A program made the position numbers and the translations under genes. Positions 44,322 to 54,272 of a DNA stretch of 64,000 nucleotides are shown here, piece after piece. The notes beneath the pieces are model-generated. The model did not search any database and was not told the DNA's origin. It worked only from the letters and a program-made list of their open reading frames with translations. This DNA is from Paenibacillus sp. XY044 (GTDB taxonomy: Bacteria > Bacillota > Bacilli > Paenibacillales > Paenibacillaceae). The stretch spans positions 930,001 to 994,000 of the forward strand of contig NZ_NQMO01000002.1 in NCBI RefSeq assembly GCF_002257645.1, read 5' to 3'. Numbering within the stretch: position 1 is the first letter of the stretch; each line of letters opens with the position of its first letter.

Positions 44322-44365
44322 AAAGCCCGTTTCCTTCCGTTCTCGCGGTTAGAAAATGGGCCTTT
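44322..44365 (-). terminator. Probable terminator of the MFS transporter gene
   Basis: On the minus strand GCCCATTTTC and GGAAACGGGC form an imperfect stem, followed by TTTT. Confidence 0.45.
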
Positions 44366-44373
44366 TTTGTAGG

Positions 44374-45567
44374 TTACATCTTGCGGCTATCCATCGAAGC
44401 GCCCGGAACCTTGGCATTCCCGAGCAGGTGTCTAGCCAAAAAACCGGCGCAGGCGGTCAGTGCCAGCCCCGCGGCGATGAAATAGAAGGTTGTGCGCCCG
44501 GCATGTTCATACAGCACGCCGCCGAACGTCCCGCTGACGAGCCCGGCTGCGCTCGACCATACGATCGTAAACAGCGCGAGTCCTGTCGCCCGGAATTCAT
44601 CCGGAATCATCCGGGTGATGTACCGGACCGCCGTCACATAGTAGATGCCGAAGGTCACGCTGTGCAGGGCCTGGACCGCGATGACCGTCCCGGGATGATC
44701 CGCGATCGACATCAAGAAGAAACGCAGCGCGAACATCAGCGCGGCCAGAGCGAGGAGCGGCAGCTCCTTGAAACGTTCTCCGAAGCGGCTTAGCAGGAAG
44801 AAAACCGGAATTTCGCTGAGGGCCGCCGCCAGCAGGGACCAGCCGATCAGCCCCTCGCTTGCGCCCATGCTTTTGAGTGTTAGGGTCAGGAACGCTTCAT
44901 TCATCCGGTAAGGGAGAGCGAGACAGAACACGCCCGCAAAGAACCACAGCACTTCTTTTTGCCGAAGCACGTTCCACAGGCCATTCCATTCCATCTTCTG
45001 CCCGTCCGTTTTAACGCCGTCCCTGAGTCTTGTCGCTAGAAGGAGGGCAGCCCCCGCAATGAGGATGACCAAGAGCAGCGTTCGGGAAATGCCGACATTG
45101 CCGAGAACATAGCCGATGGACAGGGCGAAGAAGGCATAGCCGATCGAACCGAAAACCCGGATGACGATGAAATTTTTCCCGTGCCTCTGGGCGGTCTGAA
45201 TCGACATCGTGTCCGACAGCGGGAATACCGGATAATAGAAGAAATAAAAGACCGTAATCAGCGCAAACACCATATAAAAAGAAGAGGTGGCTGACAGAAT
45301 CAGCCCCATGCCCAGCTGTCCGGCGAAGAGCAGCAGCATGATCTTTTTGGTCGTCCGGTACCGGTCGCTGGCCATGCTCCAAAACATATTGGAGAAGATG
45401 GAGATGAAGGGCCCGACGGCGTAAAGATAGCCGACCTGCGAGCTGCTGAAGCCCAAATGGCTGAAGTACAGCTGGAAATAGGAGGCGACCAGGACGCTGG
45501 TCCCGTAGATGGTAAAGGTGAATGCTCTTTGCCAATTGACATCTGGCGTTGATTTTTCTAGTTTCAT
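44374..45567 (-). CDS. MFS transporter, HcaT/YwbF-like
   Basis: A 397-residue, 12-helix major facilitator of the MFS_1-like (LacY/nucleoside, 3-phenylpropionate) group: SSSQVGYLYAVGPFISIFSNMFWSMASDRYRTTKK near helix 2 and a DEFRATGLALFTIVWSSAAG segment. B. subtilis YwbF is a similar uncharacterised member. Substrate and direction are unknown. It is divergent from ytpB. Confidence 0.85.
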   Translation of the reverse strand: MKLEKSTPDVNWQRAFTFTIYGTSVLVASYFQLYFSHLGFSSSQVGYLYAVGPFISIFSNMFWSMASDRYRTTKKIMLLLFAGQLGMGLILSATSSFYMVFALITVFYFFYYPVFPLSDTMSIQTAQRHGKNFIVIRVFGSIGYAFFALSIGYVLGNVGISRTLLLVILIAGAALLLATRLRDGVKTDGQKMEWNGLWNVLRQKEVLWFFAGVFCLALPYRMNEAFLTLTLKSMGASEGLIGWSLLAAALSEIPVFFLLSRFGERFKELPLLALAALMFALRFFLMSIADHPGTVIAVQALHSVTFGIYYVTAVRYITRMIPDEFRATGLALFTIVWSSAAGLVSGTFGGVLYEHAGRTTFYFIAAGLALTACAGFLARHLLGNAKVPGASMDSRKM

Positions 45568-45838
45568 GCCACGTACCCCGAAGTATTGTATTTTTTGTGC
45601 AAAAAGTCACTCTGCAGCATGGTGCCGACCGTTATACTATATACGAGCATATGCTGCGGCGGTAGAATCTTTCAGCTTACCTTTTCGAGGAGATCCCGGC
45701 ACACTCCTTTAATTGGACACATATTGTTGTAAAAAAAGGGCGGATTCATGCACGGTTTATTTGTGCAAATTCCAGGACCATATTATAATAAAGTACATTA
45801 GGATCGATACAAGTAGACAACAATGTGGAGGCACCGTC

Positions 45839-46924
45839 TTGAATGTAAATGGGCAAACTCGATATCAAGTTCCCCGGAATCCTGTCAGTTTAATGAGCCG
45901 GGTGTACAAGCATATATTGCCGGAAGTGCGAAAAGAACTGGACGGATGGCGGAGGAAAGCAGGGAATATCCCTGATCCCGAGCTGAGAAAGCAAGCCTTG
46001 GCGAGTATTGAGACGAAACAATTTCACTGTGAGGGCGGAGGCATCTATGCCGCTGTTCCGCTGCCGGCACGGCTTATACTTACCAAGCTCATCGTGGCTT
46101 ATCAGACGATCAGCGACTATCTGGATAACCTGTGTGACCGCAGCACATCCATGGACGCCGAGGATTTCCGCCTGCTTCACCAATCGATGCTGGATGCGAT
46201 CGACCCGGCGGCCGAGCCTGTGAATTACTATGCACTTCGTCAGGAGCAAAATGACGGGGGTTATTTGCATGGGTTGGTGACAACCTGCCAGAGCTGCATA
46301 CGCCAGCTGCCCGGCTACGCTGCCGCAATGCCCTTTATCCGGGATTTAGCGGGCCTGTATACCGACCTGCAGGTTTACAAGCACATTAAACCGGAGTTAA
46401 GAGAACCGGCGCTGCTTGCGTGGTGGGAGCTTCACCGTGAACGGACTCCCCAGCTCCAGTGGAACGAGTTCGCCGCGGCAACCGGTTCGACCTTGGGCGT
46501 GTTTATGCTCTTTCTTGCCGCAAGCGACCGCAATTTGAGCAGTACTGCCGCCGCCTCCATTCATGCGTCATATTTTCCACATGTTTGCTGTCTGCATATT
46601 ATGCTGGATTACCTGATTGATCAGGAAGAGGATCGGCTTGGCGGAGACCTCAATTTTTGCAATTACTATGAGAGCCCCGAAGTCATGCTGGACCGGATTG
46701 CCTTTATTGTGGAATCGGCCCGGAAGGATGTTGCAGCCATCCCGGTGCCCCCGTTCCATCGGATGATCATTGAGGGGCTGCTGGCAATCTATTTATCCGA
46801 TCCCAAAGTCAGCGAGCAGCAGGAAGTTCGCTCCGTATCCAAACGTTTGATGAAGGGAAGCCCGCTTACCCGCTTATTCTTCTTCTTCAACAGCCGGTGG
46901 ATCCGCAAGCATTTGTACGAGTGA
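45839..46924 (+). CDS. ytpB: Tetraprenyl-beta-curcumene synthase, YtpB family (DUF2600)
   Basis: A 361-residue terpene synthase of the YtpB type, which in Bacillus turns C35 prenyl diphosphate into tetraprenyl-beta-curcumene, a sesquarterpene precursor. Family segments visible include the acidic regions YQTISDYLDNLCD and LDYLIDQEEDRLGGDLNFCNYY. TTG 45839 follows GTGGAGG; upstream in-frame ATG has no site. It ends 17 nt before pfkA, so the two may be co-transcribed. The partner squalene-hopene-type cyclase is not in the window. Confidence 0.9.
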   Translation: MNVNGQTRYQVPRNPVSLMSRVYKHILPEVRKELDGWRRKAGNIPDPELRKQALASIETKQFHCEGGGIYAAVPLPARLILTKLIVAYQTISDYLDNLCDRSTSMDAEDFRLLHQSMLDAIDPAAEPVNYYALRQEQNDGGYLHGLVTTCQSCIRQLPGYAAAMPFIRDLAGLYTDLQVYKHIKPELREPALLAWWELHRERTPQLQWNEFAAATGSTLGVFMLFLAASDRNLSSTAAASIHASYFPHVCCLHIMLDYLIDQEEDRLGGDLNFCNYYESPEVMLDRIAFIVESARKDVAAIPVPPFHRMIIEGLLAIYLSDPKVSEQQEVRSVSKRLMKGSPLTRLFFFFNSRWIRKHLYE

Positions 46925-46941
46925 TAAGAGGAGGAAATAAC

Positions 46942-47910
46942 ATGGCAGTCAAAAAAATCGCAATATTAACCAGTGGCGGAGATTCGCAAGGGATGAACGC
47001 AGCGGTACGTGCCGTCGTACGCAGCGGCTTGTATCACGGACTTGAGGTTTACGGCATTCAGCGCGGGTATCACGGCCTGCTGAACGACGACATCTTCTCG
47101 ATGGATCTGCGCAGCGTGGGCGATATTATCCAGCGCGGCGGCACCATTCTCCAATCGGCACGCTGCAAAGAATTCATGACACCGGAAGGCCAGGAGAGGG
47201 GTGCGGACATTCTCCGCAAGCACGGAATCGACGGCCTTGTCGTTATCGGCGGAGATGGCTCTTACCAGGGCGCCAATAAGCTCAGCAAGCTTGGCATCAA
47301 CACGATGGCACTGCCTGGGACGATCGATAACGATATCGCCTTTACGGACTACACCATTGGATTCGATACCGCGGTCAGCATTGTCGTTGATGCGGTGAAT
47401 AAGTTGCGCGACACCATGTCCTCGCACGAGCGGTCCTCCATTGTAGAAGTCATGGGAAGACACTGCGGAGATATCGCTCTGCATGCGGGCCTCGCTTCGG
47501 GTGCGGAGACGATCCTCGTGCCGGAAATGCCGCACGACATGGACGAAATTACGGAGCGGATGAAACAGAACTTCGCCCACGGCAAACGGCACAGCATCGT
47601 GCTCGTGGCGGAAGGCGTGGGAAGCGGAGAAGAGGTTGCCAAAGCTCTGACCGACCGCTGCCCGACGCTGGAACCGCGGGTCACGGTGCTTGGACATATC
47701 CAGCGCGGCGGGACTCCGACACCGGCAGACCGGAACCTGGCGAGCCGTCTGGGCGATTTTGCGGTTCGCATGCTGATCGAGGGCGAATCCGACAAAGCTT
47801 GCGGCATCATTAAAGGCGAACTTGTGCTGACGGATATCGATAAAGTCGTCAACACGAAGAAGGAATTTAACCGGGAACTGTATGAGCTTGCTTCACGGCT
47901 CTCGCAATAA
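46942..47910 (+). CDS. pfkA: 6-phosphofructokinase
   Basis: ATP-dependent PFK of glycolysis, 322 residues. The ATP-site Gly-rich motif reads TSGGDSQGMNAAVRAVVR (the usual form is GGDAPGMN), and substrate-site GTIDND and MGRHCGDIALHAGLASGAE are intact. A GHIQRGGTPTPADRN segment contacts the sugar phosphate. ATG 46942 lies after AAGAGGAGG. It is not followed by pyk, unlike in B. subtilis. It is preceded by ytpB. Confidence 0.95.
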   Translation: MAVKKIAILTSGGDSQGMNAAVRAVVRSGLYHGLEVYGIQRGYHGLLNDDIFSMDLRSVGDIIQRGGTILQSARCKEFMTPEGQERGADILRKHGIDGLVVIGGDGSYQGANKLSKLGINTMALPGTIDNDIAFTDYTIGFDTAVSIVVDAVNKLRDTMSSHERSSIVEVMGRHCGDIALHAGLASGAETILVPEMPHDMDEITERMKQNFAHGKRHSIVLVAEGVGSGEEVAKALTDRCPTLEPRVTVLGHIQRGGTPTPADRNLASRLGDFAVRMLIEGESDKACGIIKGELVLTDIDKVVNTKKEFNRELYELASRLSQ

Positions 47911-47931
47911 ACGATCGTACGGTACACATAC

Positions 47932-47966
47932 AAGGCGCTGCGGGTTTAACCCTGCAGCGCCTTTTT
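47932..47966 (+). terminator. Terminator of pfkA
   Basis: AAGGCGCTGCGGG / CCCTGCAGCGCCTT stem, then TTT. Confidence 0.9.
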
Positions 47967-48047
47967 GGTGAGCTTGAATGGGGAAGGATCGGTCATTTCG
48001 GTTTAGCTTGCACGGCAAGATGAGTAACCGCTCGGGGAACCCGGTGG

Positions 48048-49406
48048 CTACGCGCCTTTGGCGGCAGCGAACCGCCGCTGAACCTTAACGAGCCGTCCGA
48101 GCAGGAGTGCCGCGCCGACCGCGAGCCCTGTAATCAGGCCGACCCAATAGCCATAGGCTTGAAGCGGGGTGAACTCGGCCAGCAGATAGCCGACGGGAAG
48201 ACCGATGACCCAGTACGAAATAAACGTAATGATGAATGCCGGATTGACGTCTTTGTATCCGCGCAGTACTCCCTGAACCGGCGTGGCTACGGCGTCGGAG
48301 ATCTGGAAGAAAATCGCGTAGATCAGAAAATGCTGAATCAGTTCGATCACGTGGCTCTCCTCGGAGTAGAATCCTGCGACATAACGTCCGGCTACGAGCA
48401 GGATGACGGCGGTCAACAGCGAAAGGCCCACAGCCGTGGAAATGCCGAGCCTGCTGTATTGTCTGGCGTCCCGCAGCCGGCCCGCCCCGTTCTCGTAGCC
48501 GACCAGGATGGTCAGCGCCATGCTGATGCTGAGCGGAATCATATAGAGCGTGGACGCAAAGTTCATCGCCGCCTGATGGGCTGCGATCGTCACTGTATCG
48601 AAGCTGCTCATCAGCAGGGTGACGGCGGAGAACACCCCGGTTTCAAAAAAGATGGAAAAGCCGATCGGCACCCCGATCTTCAGAAGCTCTTTCCAGACGG
48701 AGAGCGATACGCCGTAAAGCTTCCGGAAGATACCGTAATCCGTGAACGGATGAAGCCGATGGATGAACAGGATCGCAATCAGGAACACGCACCAATAAGT
48801 GATGGCGGAAGAGATTCCCGCGCCTGCGCCCCCCAGACGAGGGAATCCCCAGTTGCCGAAGATGAGCAGGTAATTGCAGCCGACGTTAATCGGCAGCGAG
48901 ATCAGCGTGATCAGCATGGAAATCCGGGTCTGGCCAAGCGCGTCTATATAGCTCCGCAGCACGGTATATCCGAACATCGGCACGATGCCGATGGACAGAT
49001 AGCTCAAAAAGCGGAAGGCGATATTCCTGACGTCGGCCTCCAGGTTCATCCCGTCCAATATAACGGGGAGCAGCAGCGAACCGATTCCGAGAATCACAAG
49101 GGCCAGCAAAATGGCGAGATACAGCCCTTGTATTACGTGATGGGCTACCTTATTGCGGCTGTCGCCGCCAACCAGATGCGATACGATCGGGGTCATACCC
49201 ATCAGGATGCCGCTAAGGCCGGTTTGCAGCGGAATCCACAGGCTTGTGCCGATCGCCACGCCGGCGAGGTCGGTCGAGCTGGCCCGGCCGGACATGTTGG
49301 TATCGAAAAACGTAATCGCGGACAGTGCGATTTGCGTAACCAGAATCGGCAGCAGGATGACGATAAACTGCATGGTTTTTTGCTTGAGCGACAGTGTTGT
49401 TTTCAT
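48048..49406 (-). CDS. MATE family efflux transporter
   Basis: A 452-residue, 12-helix MATE protein that exports cationic drugs or metabolites using Na+ or H+. Typical segments are seen: SLWIPLQTGLSGILMGMTPIVSHLVGGDSRN and RSYIDALGQTR, with the two-lobe repeat (second half starts around residue 235). The substrate is unknown. It stands alone between pfkA (convergent) and the glycoside-hydrolase-like gene. Confidence 0.92.
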   Translation of the reverse strand: MKTTLSLKQKTMQFIVILLPILVTQIALSAITFFDTNMSGRASSTDLAGVAIGTSLWIPLQTGLSGILMGMTPIVSHLVGGDSRNKVAHHVIQGLYLAILLALVILGIGSLLLPVILDGMNLEADVRNIAFRFLSYLSIGIVPMFGYTVLRSYIDALGQTRISMLITLISLPINVGCNYLLIFGNWGFPRLGGAGAGISSAITYWCVFLIAILFIHRLHPFTDYGIFRKLYGVSLSVWKELLKIGVPIGFSIFFETGVFSAVTLLMSSFDTVTIAAHQAAMNFASTLYMIPLSISMALTILVGYENGAGRLRDARQYSRLGISTAVGLSLLTAVILLVAGRYVAGFYSEESHVIELIQHFLIYAIFFQISDAVATPVQGVLRGYKDVNPAFIITFISYWVIGLPVGYLLAEFTPLQAYGYWVGLITGLAVGAALLLGRLVKVQRRFAAAKGA

Positions 49407-49508
49407 GGTGAAATAAGCCTCACAGACATCTGAATTTCTGACATAAAGGTGACAAGACTATCATTGTAAACCATGGCACGCCGGTTTGAACAGGGTCATT
49501 TCCAAATA

Positions 49509-49534
49509 AATAAAACCCGGCGAAAGCCGCCGGG
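49509..49534 (-). terminator. Terminator of the glycoside-hydrolase-like gene
   Basis: CCCGGCGGC / GCCGGG stem on the minus strand (CCCGGCGGCTTTCGCCGGG), then TTTTATT. Confidence 0.88.
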
Positions 49535-49582
49535 ATAAGGAAGTGCGTTTATAATCGAGCCTTTTGATCTAGACGGTGCCTC

Positions 49583-50755
49583 TTATTTGTAGGCCACGCC
49601 CTGGGAATACCGGTTCGAAGCGTTCCATAATAAGTATTCGTCCACGCCGGCGTCTTTTAACGCTCGGATCTGATCCTCTACCTGCTGCTTGCCGTACTTC
49701 TCGTAATGGCCGCTGCCGAGCCAGCTCGCGGTAAAATCCTGAATCCACGGGCGGATGATAGGCTTGCGGTCTTCGAGCGGATCCAGCTTTTTATGCGTAT
49801 CGGCCATGGATCCCTTGATTGTCTTGTAAGGTTCCTTGTCCGGGTCCTGGGCGCCGAACCAGCCCGTCGTGTAATGACTCGGATACACCATCGGACTGAT
49901 CACGTCCACGTTTTCGGAAATTTTGCCGAAATCCTGCCCGATCCCTTCCGCCGCCGGAACGGACGCCGCATAGCCGAAAATGTCAACAGAAACGCGAATG
50001 CCGAGAGGGGATAACTGCTTGCGTGCATATTGGACGAACTCCGCGACCGCATCCACGCGGGATTTCCCGTTCTTGGCGTATTTCAGTGTGTCGGCCCGTT
50101 TCTCGAACCCTTCCGGAAACCGTACATAATCGAACTGGATTTCTTTAAAGCCAAGCTTTGCCGCTTCCTTGGCGATGGCGATGTTGTAATCCCATACCTC
50201 CTTGCTGTACGGGTTGACGAAGCTATCGCCTTTGCCGTTTTCCCAGACCGTCCCGTCCGGTTTTTTGAATGACAGATCCGGCCGCTTCTTGGCAAGGATC
50301 GTATCCTTGAATACAACCACCCGGGCGATGGGGTACACGTTATGCTTTTTCAAACGCTGCATCAGCTGGTCGATGTCGGGAATGAACGACTGCGGCTTGC
50401 CCATCTGCTTCAATGTGGCATTGTCCGTCTTATAGGTTATGTATCCGGCATCGTCCTTGATGTCGACCACCATCGCGTTCAAATCGGTTTTGTCGACGAG
50501 ATCAAGCAGCTGATTCATACGCGAACCACCGGCGCTGTAAGCGGTAACGTAAATGCCTTTGACGTTGGGTGCGGTGACCTGCGGATCCACCTTGACCGGA
50601 GGGTGGTCTGCGCTGACCGGAACGTCTTTTTGGGAAGCGATTATAGCGGAATGAACGGTAGCCTGAAACAATTGGCTTAACGAATGATTGCTGTCATGTT
50701 GAGAATGCCCGGCACTGTTTCCGAGCAGCAGCAACAGTGCCCAAATAATATTCAT
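49583..50755 (-). CDS. Secreted putative glycoside hydrolase (DUF4015)
   Basis: A 390-residue extracellular protein: signal-like N-terminus (MNIIWALLLLLGNSAG), a ~50-residue spacer, then a TIM-barrel domain of the DUF4015 type. Conserved pieces are KGIYVTAYSAGGSRMNQLL, MVVDIKDDAGYITY, EIQFDYVRFPEG and DVISPMVYPSHYTTGWFG; acidic residues in DIKDD and FDYVRFPEG are likely catalytic-site candidates. It probably acts on a wall or exopolymer glycan; the substrate is not known. RBS before the ATG is GGGAGAG. Confidence 0.9.
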   Translation of the reverse strand: MNIIWALLLLLGNSAGHSQHDSNHSLSQLFQATVHSAIIASQKDVPVSADHPPVKVDPQVTAPNVKGIYVTAYSAGGSRMNQLLDLVDKTDLNAMVVDIKDDAGYITYKTDNATLKQMGKPQSFIPDIDQLMQRLKKHNVYPIARVVVFKDTILAKKRPDLSFKKPDGTVWENGKGDSFVNPYSKEVWDYNIAIAKEAAKLGFKEIQFDYVRFPEGFEKRADTLKYAKNGKSRVDAVAEFVQYARKQLSPLGIRVSVDIFGYAASVPAAEGIGQDFGKISENVDVISPMVYPSHYTTGWFGAQDPDKEPYKTIKGSMADTHKKLDPLEDRKPIIRPWIQDFTASWLGSGHYEKYGKQQVEDQIRALKDAGVDEYLLWNASNRYSQGVAYK

Positions 50756-51011
50756 AATACTCTCTCCCTTGAATGGCTTACATGTACATTATATCGGAAC
50801 GACCTCCTGTTTAGTGCAACAGCTTTGTAATCATTTGGCGAAGGCTGCGGGGCTTAGTACCTTCCTTTTTTTTAAACGGATCGGCCTGGAATCAAACGGC
50901 CTTCCTCTTTCGTAGGGTTGCCACCGGGATGCCTAAATACTTGCGGGAAAAGCGACTTCCAACATTTTGACAAAAAATCTGGTTCCCGTCCTTGGGGCCG
51001 CTTCAGGCCAA

Positions 51012-51062
51012 ATAAAAATGCCATCCGCGCTGCCGCCGAAGCGGCCATACGCGAATGGCATG
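51012..51062 (-). terminator. Terminator of the small hypothetical gene
   Basis: ATGCCATTCGCG / CGCGGATGGCAT stem with inner CCGC/GCGG, then TTTTATTT on the minus strand. The gap 50760-51010 shows no gene. Confidence 0.8.
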
Positions 51063-51085
51063 TTATTCAAAGCACTTGCTATAAA

Positions 51086-51295
51086 TCAGTGGAGAAACGC
51101 GGAGCTCTGATGTTCACAGATGCTGTACTGGATGATCTCCATGGCATCTTCTTGTTCCAGAATGCTAAGTCCGTCCCGCAGCACAATGAGGGAATTCAGT
51201 TCATTTTGCTTCAAGAATGGCATCATATCCGGGAACCATTTCATGACGATTTGGGACAACTTTACCGTTTCCATTTCCATTTCCACAAAAATCAC
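51086..51295 (-). CDS. Small hypothetical protein
   Basis: 69 residues; GTG 51295 lies 6 nt after AGGAGG. Mostly helical, acidic, with QNELNSLIVLRDGLSILEQEDAMEIIQYSI. No family is recognised. It has its own terminator, supporting a real gene. Confidence 0.65.
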   Translation of the reverse strand: MIFVEMEMETVKLSQIVMKWFPDMMPFLKQNELNSLIVLRDGLSILEQEDAMEIIQYSICEHQSSAFLH

Positions 51296-51467
51296 CCTTT
51301 CCTCCTTCGAATCTTCACAGTCAGATGATCCAACGCAAGGCGAATCGGAAAAGCGTTTTAGTGCTTTGGGAAATTCGGGTCGATCCTAATCTCATGGAAC
51401 TATTGTAGGAAGCGCGCACTATTAATATACCACATTTGGCGTTTTTTTTACACAACGCATACAAAAA

Positions 51468-52301
51468 TCAGCTTCTGCGGAAGGAACCCATGACACCGAC
51501 GGTCTCGACGATGTTGACGAACGCCTTGGGATCGGTCTGCTTGATGATGCGCTTCAGCTCGGCCAGCTCATATCGGGTGGTGACGGTCATCAGCATATCC
51601 TTTTCCACATTGGAAAAAGCGCCCTGCGTCTTGATTTTGGTTACTCCGCGCGGCCGTTCCAGCAGCTGATGAAGAAGAGCGTCCGTTTCGTTTGTGATGA
51701 TGTACACGGTGACTTTGAAATGGCTTACATGGATCATGTCCACGACCTTGCCCGTGACGAATATGGATACGATGGAGGCGAGCGCAAGGTTCCAATTGTC
51801 CTGTAAGTAACCGGCCGCGAGGATGACCACTCCGTTCATGGTCACGAGAACACTGCCGATCGGGAAGTCGCGGTAACGGGTAACGATGGACCCGATGATA
51901 TCGAATCCGCCTGAGGAGCCCCCGGCCCGGAACGAGATTCCTGCTCCGATCCCGACAAGTACACCGCCGAATACCGCGGCCAGCAGCCTATCGGACACGA
52001 GGGATGTCTCGGGGATCACCGCGATCAGCCATGTCGTGGCGACGACCGACAGAATGCTAAGAATGATGAAACGTTTGCCGAGCTGGAACCAGCCGGCGAC
52101 AAGCATCGGTATGTTGAACACGAAATAAAGTACGCTGAGACTGATCGGTGTAAAATAATTCACGAGCATCGACAAGCCCGATACGCCCCCGCTCAGCAAA
52201 TGCAGCGGAACGAGGAATAAATTGAACCCGCTGGCAATAAAGGCCGCACCCAGGACTACGACCAGATACTTCCAAATATTTTTGAGCTCCAAGCTCATCA
52301 C
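51468..52301 (-). CDS. YitT family membrane protein (DUF161-DUF2179)
   Basis: A 277-residue membrane protein with about five helices (DUF161, including GGVSGLSMLVNYFT and SFRAGGSSGGFDIIG) and a soluble C-terminal DUF2179 domain (HFKVTVYIITNETDALLHQLLERPRGVTKIKTQGAFS). The family is common in Firmicutes, sometimes in several copies, with no established function; transport is a guess. Start codons at 52301 (GTG) and 52298 (ATG) are equally possible. Confidence 0.9.
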   Translation of the reverse strand: MMSLELKNIWKYLVVVLGAAFIASGFNLFLVPLHLLSGGVSGLSMLVNYFTPISLSVLYFVFNIPMLVAGWFQLGKRFIILSILSVVATTWLIAVIPETSLVSDRLLAAVFGGVLVGIGAGISFRAGGSSGGFDIIGSIVTRYRDFPIGSVLVTMNGVVILAAGYLQDNWNLALASIVSIFVTGKVVDMIHVSHFKVTVYIITNETDALLHQLLERPRGVTKIKTQGAFSNVEKDMLMTVTTRYELAELKRIIKQTDPKAFVNIVETVGVMGSFRRS

Positions 52302-52374
52302 CCCATTATGTAATTTTCTGCAAGAAGTTTGAAAGTTCTTTCAGCTTGACTGGTGTTTGTAAATTGGTTTGTGA

Positions 52375-52615
52375 TATAATGTATTAGATGTTCTTGAGTA
52401 CGGTTGTACAATAGTATTATTTTGCATTGTTTCAGGAGAATAATTACCGTTTACTAAATTCTGTAGGCTGTTCTGTTTGCCCGGATAAACGCTATAGAGA
52501 ATATAAGCCATGAAATTATTGATCGAAGTTTGGCTACCCTATATAATGTTTACCGCTACTTAAGAATACAGACAAGATTGTGGTATGTCCACTTTATAGA
52601 AGGAGTATGAAAAAT
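52375..52615 (+). promoter_or_regulatory. Extended -10 promoter and long leader of the DEAD-box gene
   Basis: TGATATAAT (extended -10, TATAAT 52375-52380) gives a leader of about 230 nt before the helicase start. Long structured leaders are typical of cold-induced RNA genes. No clear -35 is seen. The leader has no open frame of note. Confidence 0.5.
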
Positions 52616-54181
52616 TTGAAAAATTTCGCAGAATTAGGCCTCGAACCAAAGGTATTGCAGGCCATTACGGAGCTTGGGTTTGAGGAAGCGACACCGATCC
52701 AGGCACAATCCATTCCGATCGCGATGAGCGGGCGGGACATGATTGGCCAAGCACAGACGGGTACAGGCAAAACAGCTGCCTTCGGTATCCCGTTGATTAA
52801 TAAAATCTCCAAAGATACGGATAAAATCGTCGCCCTCATTATGACACCTACCCGGGAGCTTGCGATTCAGGTCGCGGAGGAAATCGGAAAACTGACCCGC
52901 TTCAAAGGGATTGGTTCCCTGCCGATTTACGGCGGTCAGGACATTGGACGCCAGATCCGCGCGCTGAAGAAGAGACCACAAATTATTATCGGCACACCAG
53001 GTCGTTTGCTTGACCACATTAACCGCAAAACGATCCGTCTGGACGATGTCGAAACCGTCATTCTGGACGAAGCCGACGAAATGCTGGATATGGGCTTCAT
53101 GGAGGACATCCAAACGATCCTGAAACTGGTTCCGGAAGAACGCCAAACGATGCTGTTCTCCGCGACGATGCCGCCGAACATTCAGAAGCTGGCACAGCAA
53201 TTTTTGAAAAATCCGGAGCATGTTTCCGTCATTCCGAAACAAGTCAGCGCACCGCTGATCGACCAAGCTTATATCGAAGTGCCTGAACGCCAGAAGTTTG
53301 AAGCGCTCAGCCGCTTGATCGATATGGAATCTCCGGAGCTTGCCATCGTTTTCGGACGCACGAAACGCCGCGTCGATGAACTGGCCGAAGCCTTGCAGAA
53401 GCGCGGATATTCCGCAGACGGCCTGCATGGGGACTTGTCCCAGAACCAGCGCGACACCGTCATGCGTAAATTCCGCGACGGAAGCATCGACGTGCTGGTA
53501 GCGACGGACGTTGCTGCCCGCGGTCTCGACGTATCCGGCGTTACCCACGTCGTGAACTTTGACCTTCCTCAGGATCCGGAAAGCTACGTGCACCGGATCG
53601 GACGTACCGGCCGTGCCGGTAAAGAAGGAACCGCATGGACCTTCGTCACTCCACGGGAGATGGATCATCTGCATCTGATCGAACGCGTAACCCGCCACCG
53701 GATTCCGCGCAAACCGCTGCCTACGCTGGCTGAAGCTATCGAAGGCAAACAGCGCGTTACGGCGGAAAGATTGCTTGAAACCATAGAGAATGGCGAATTG
53801 AACGAATACAAAGGACTAGCCATCCAACTGCTGGAGCAGTACGACTCCGTGCAGCTGCTGTCTGCGGCTTTGAAGATGATGACAGGCGAGAAGAAGGATT
53901 CGGATATCCAGCTGACGCCGGAAGAGCCGATCCGCGTCAAACGCCGTCACAGCGGCAAGCCGGACCTGCGCAGCGGACGCAAACCGTCCGGCGGCTACCG
54001 CGGCGGCAACAGCGGCAGCCGGAGCGGCGGTTATAACCGCGACCGCGATGGACGCGGCGGCGGCTACAGCAAGAGCTACAGCGGACGCGGGGATTCGTAC
54101 CGCGGCGACCGCAAACCGCGCACAAGCAGCAGCAGCGAGGGACGCCGTCCGACGAAACGCGAAGACTCTTACGAGAAGTAA
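52616..54181 (+). CDS. DEAD-box ATP-dependent RNA helicase, Csh-type
   Basis: A 521-residue DEAD-box helicase. The Q motif ([30 protein letters not shown]), [21 protein letters not shown], and [10 protein letters not shown] are all visible. The C-terminus is rich in Arg, Gly, Ser and Tyr (from about residue 455), an RNA-binding tail as in CshA. It probably aids RNA decay and ribosome assembly, notably in the cold. TTG 52616 lies 10 nt after GGAG; ATG 52607 is only one base from it. Confidence 0.95.
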   Translation: MKNFAELGLEPKVLQAITELGFEEATPIQAQSIPIAMSGRDMIGQAQTGTGKTAAFGIPLINKISKDTDKIVALIMTPTRELAIQVAEEIGKLTRFKGIGSLPIYGGQDIGRQIRALKKRPQIIIGTPGRLLDHINRKTIRLDDVETVILDEADEMLDMGFMEDIQTILKLVPEERQTMLFSATMPPNIQKLAQQFLKNPEHVSVIPKQVSAPLIDQAYIEVPERQKFEALSRLIDMESPELAIVFGRTKRRVDELAEALQKRGYSADGLHGDLSQNQRDTVMRKFRDGSIDVLVATDVAARGLDVSGVTHVVNFDLPQDPESYVHRIGRTGRAGKEGTAWTFVTPREMDHLHLIERVTRHRIPRKPLPTLAEAIEGKQRVTAERLLETIENGELNEYKGLAIQLLEQYDSVQLLSAALKMMTGEKKDSDIQLTPEEPIRVKRRHSGKPDLRSGRKPSGGYRGGNSGSRSGGYNRDRDGRGGGYSKSYSGRGDSYRGDRKPRTSSSSEGRRPTKREDSYEK

Positions 54182-54190
54182 AATAATAAA

Positions 54191-54226
54191 GAGGCGAAGT
54201 GCCGCGTGCACTTCGCCTCTTTTTTC
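54191..54226 (+). terminator. Terminator of the DEAD-box gene
   Basis: GAGGCGAAGTGC / GCACTTCGCCTC stem, then TTTTTTT. Confidence 0.93.
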
Positions 54227-54272
54227 ATGATTATAGAATTTATTCATTTTCACGGAGCTGAACCATTCTATA

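Noticed and set aside
53816..54253. Alanine-rich frame antisense to the DEAD-box gene
   Set aside because: It is the mirror of the Arg/Gly-rich tail and has no independent support.
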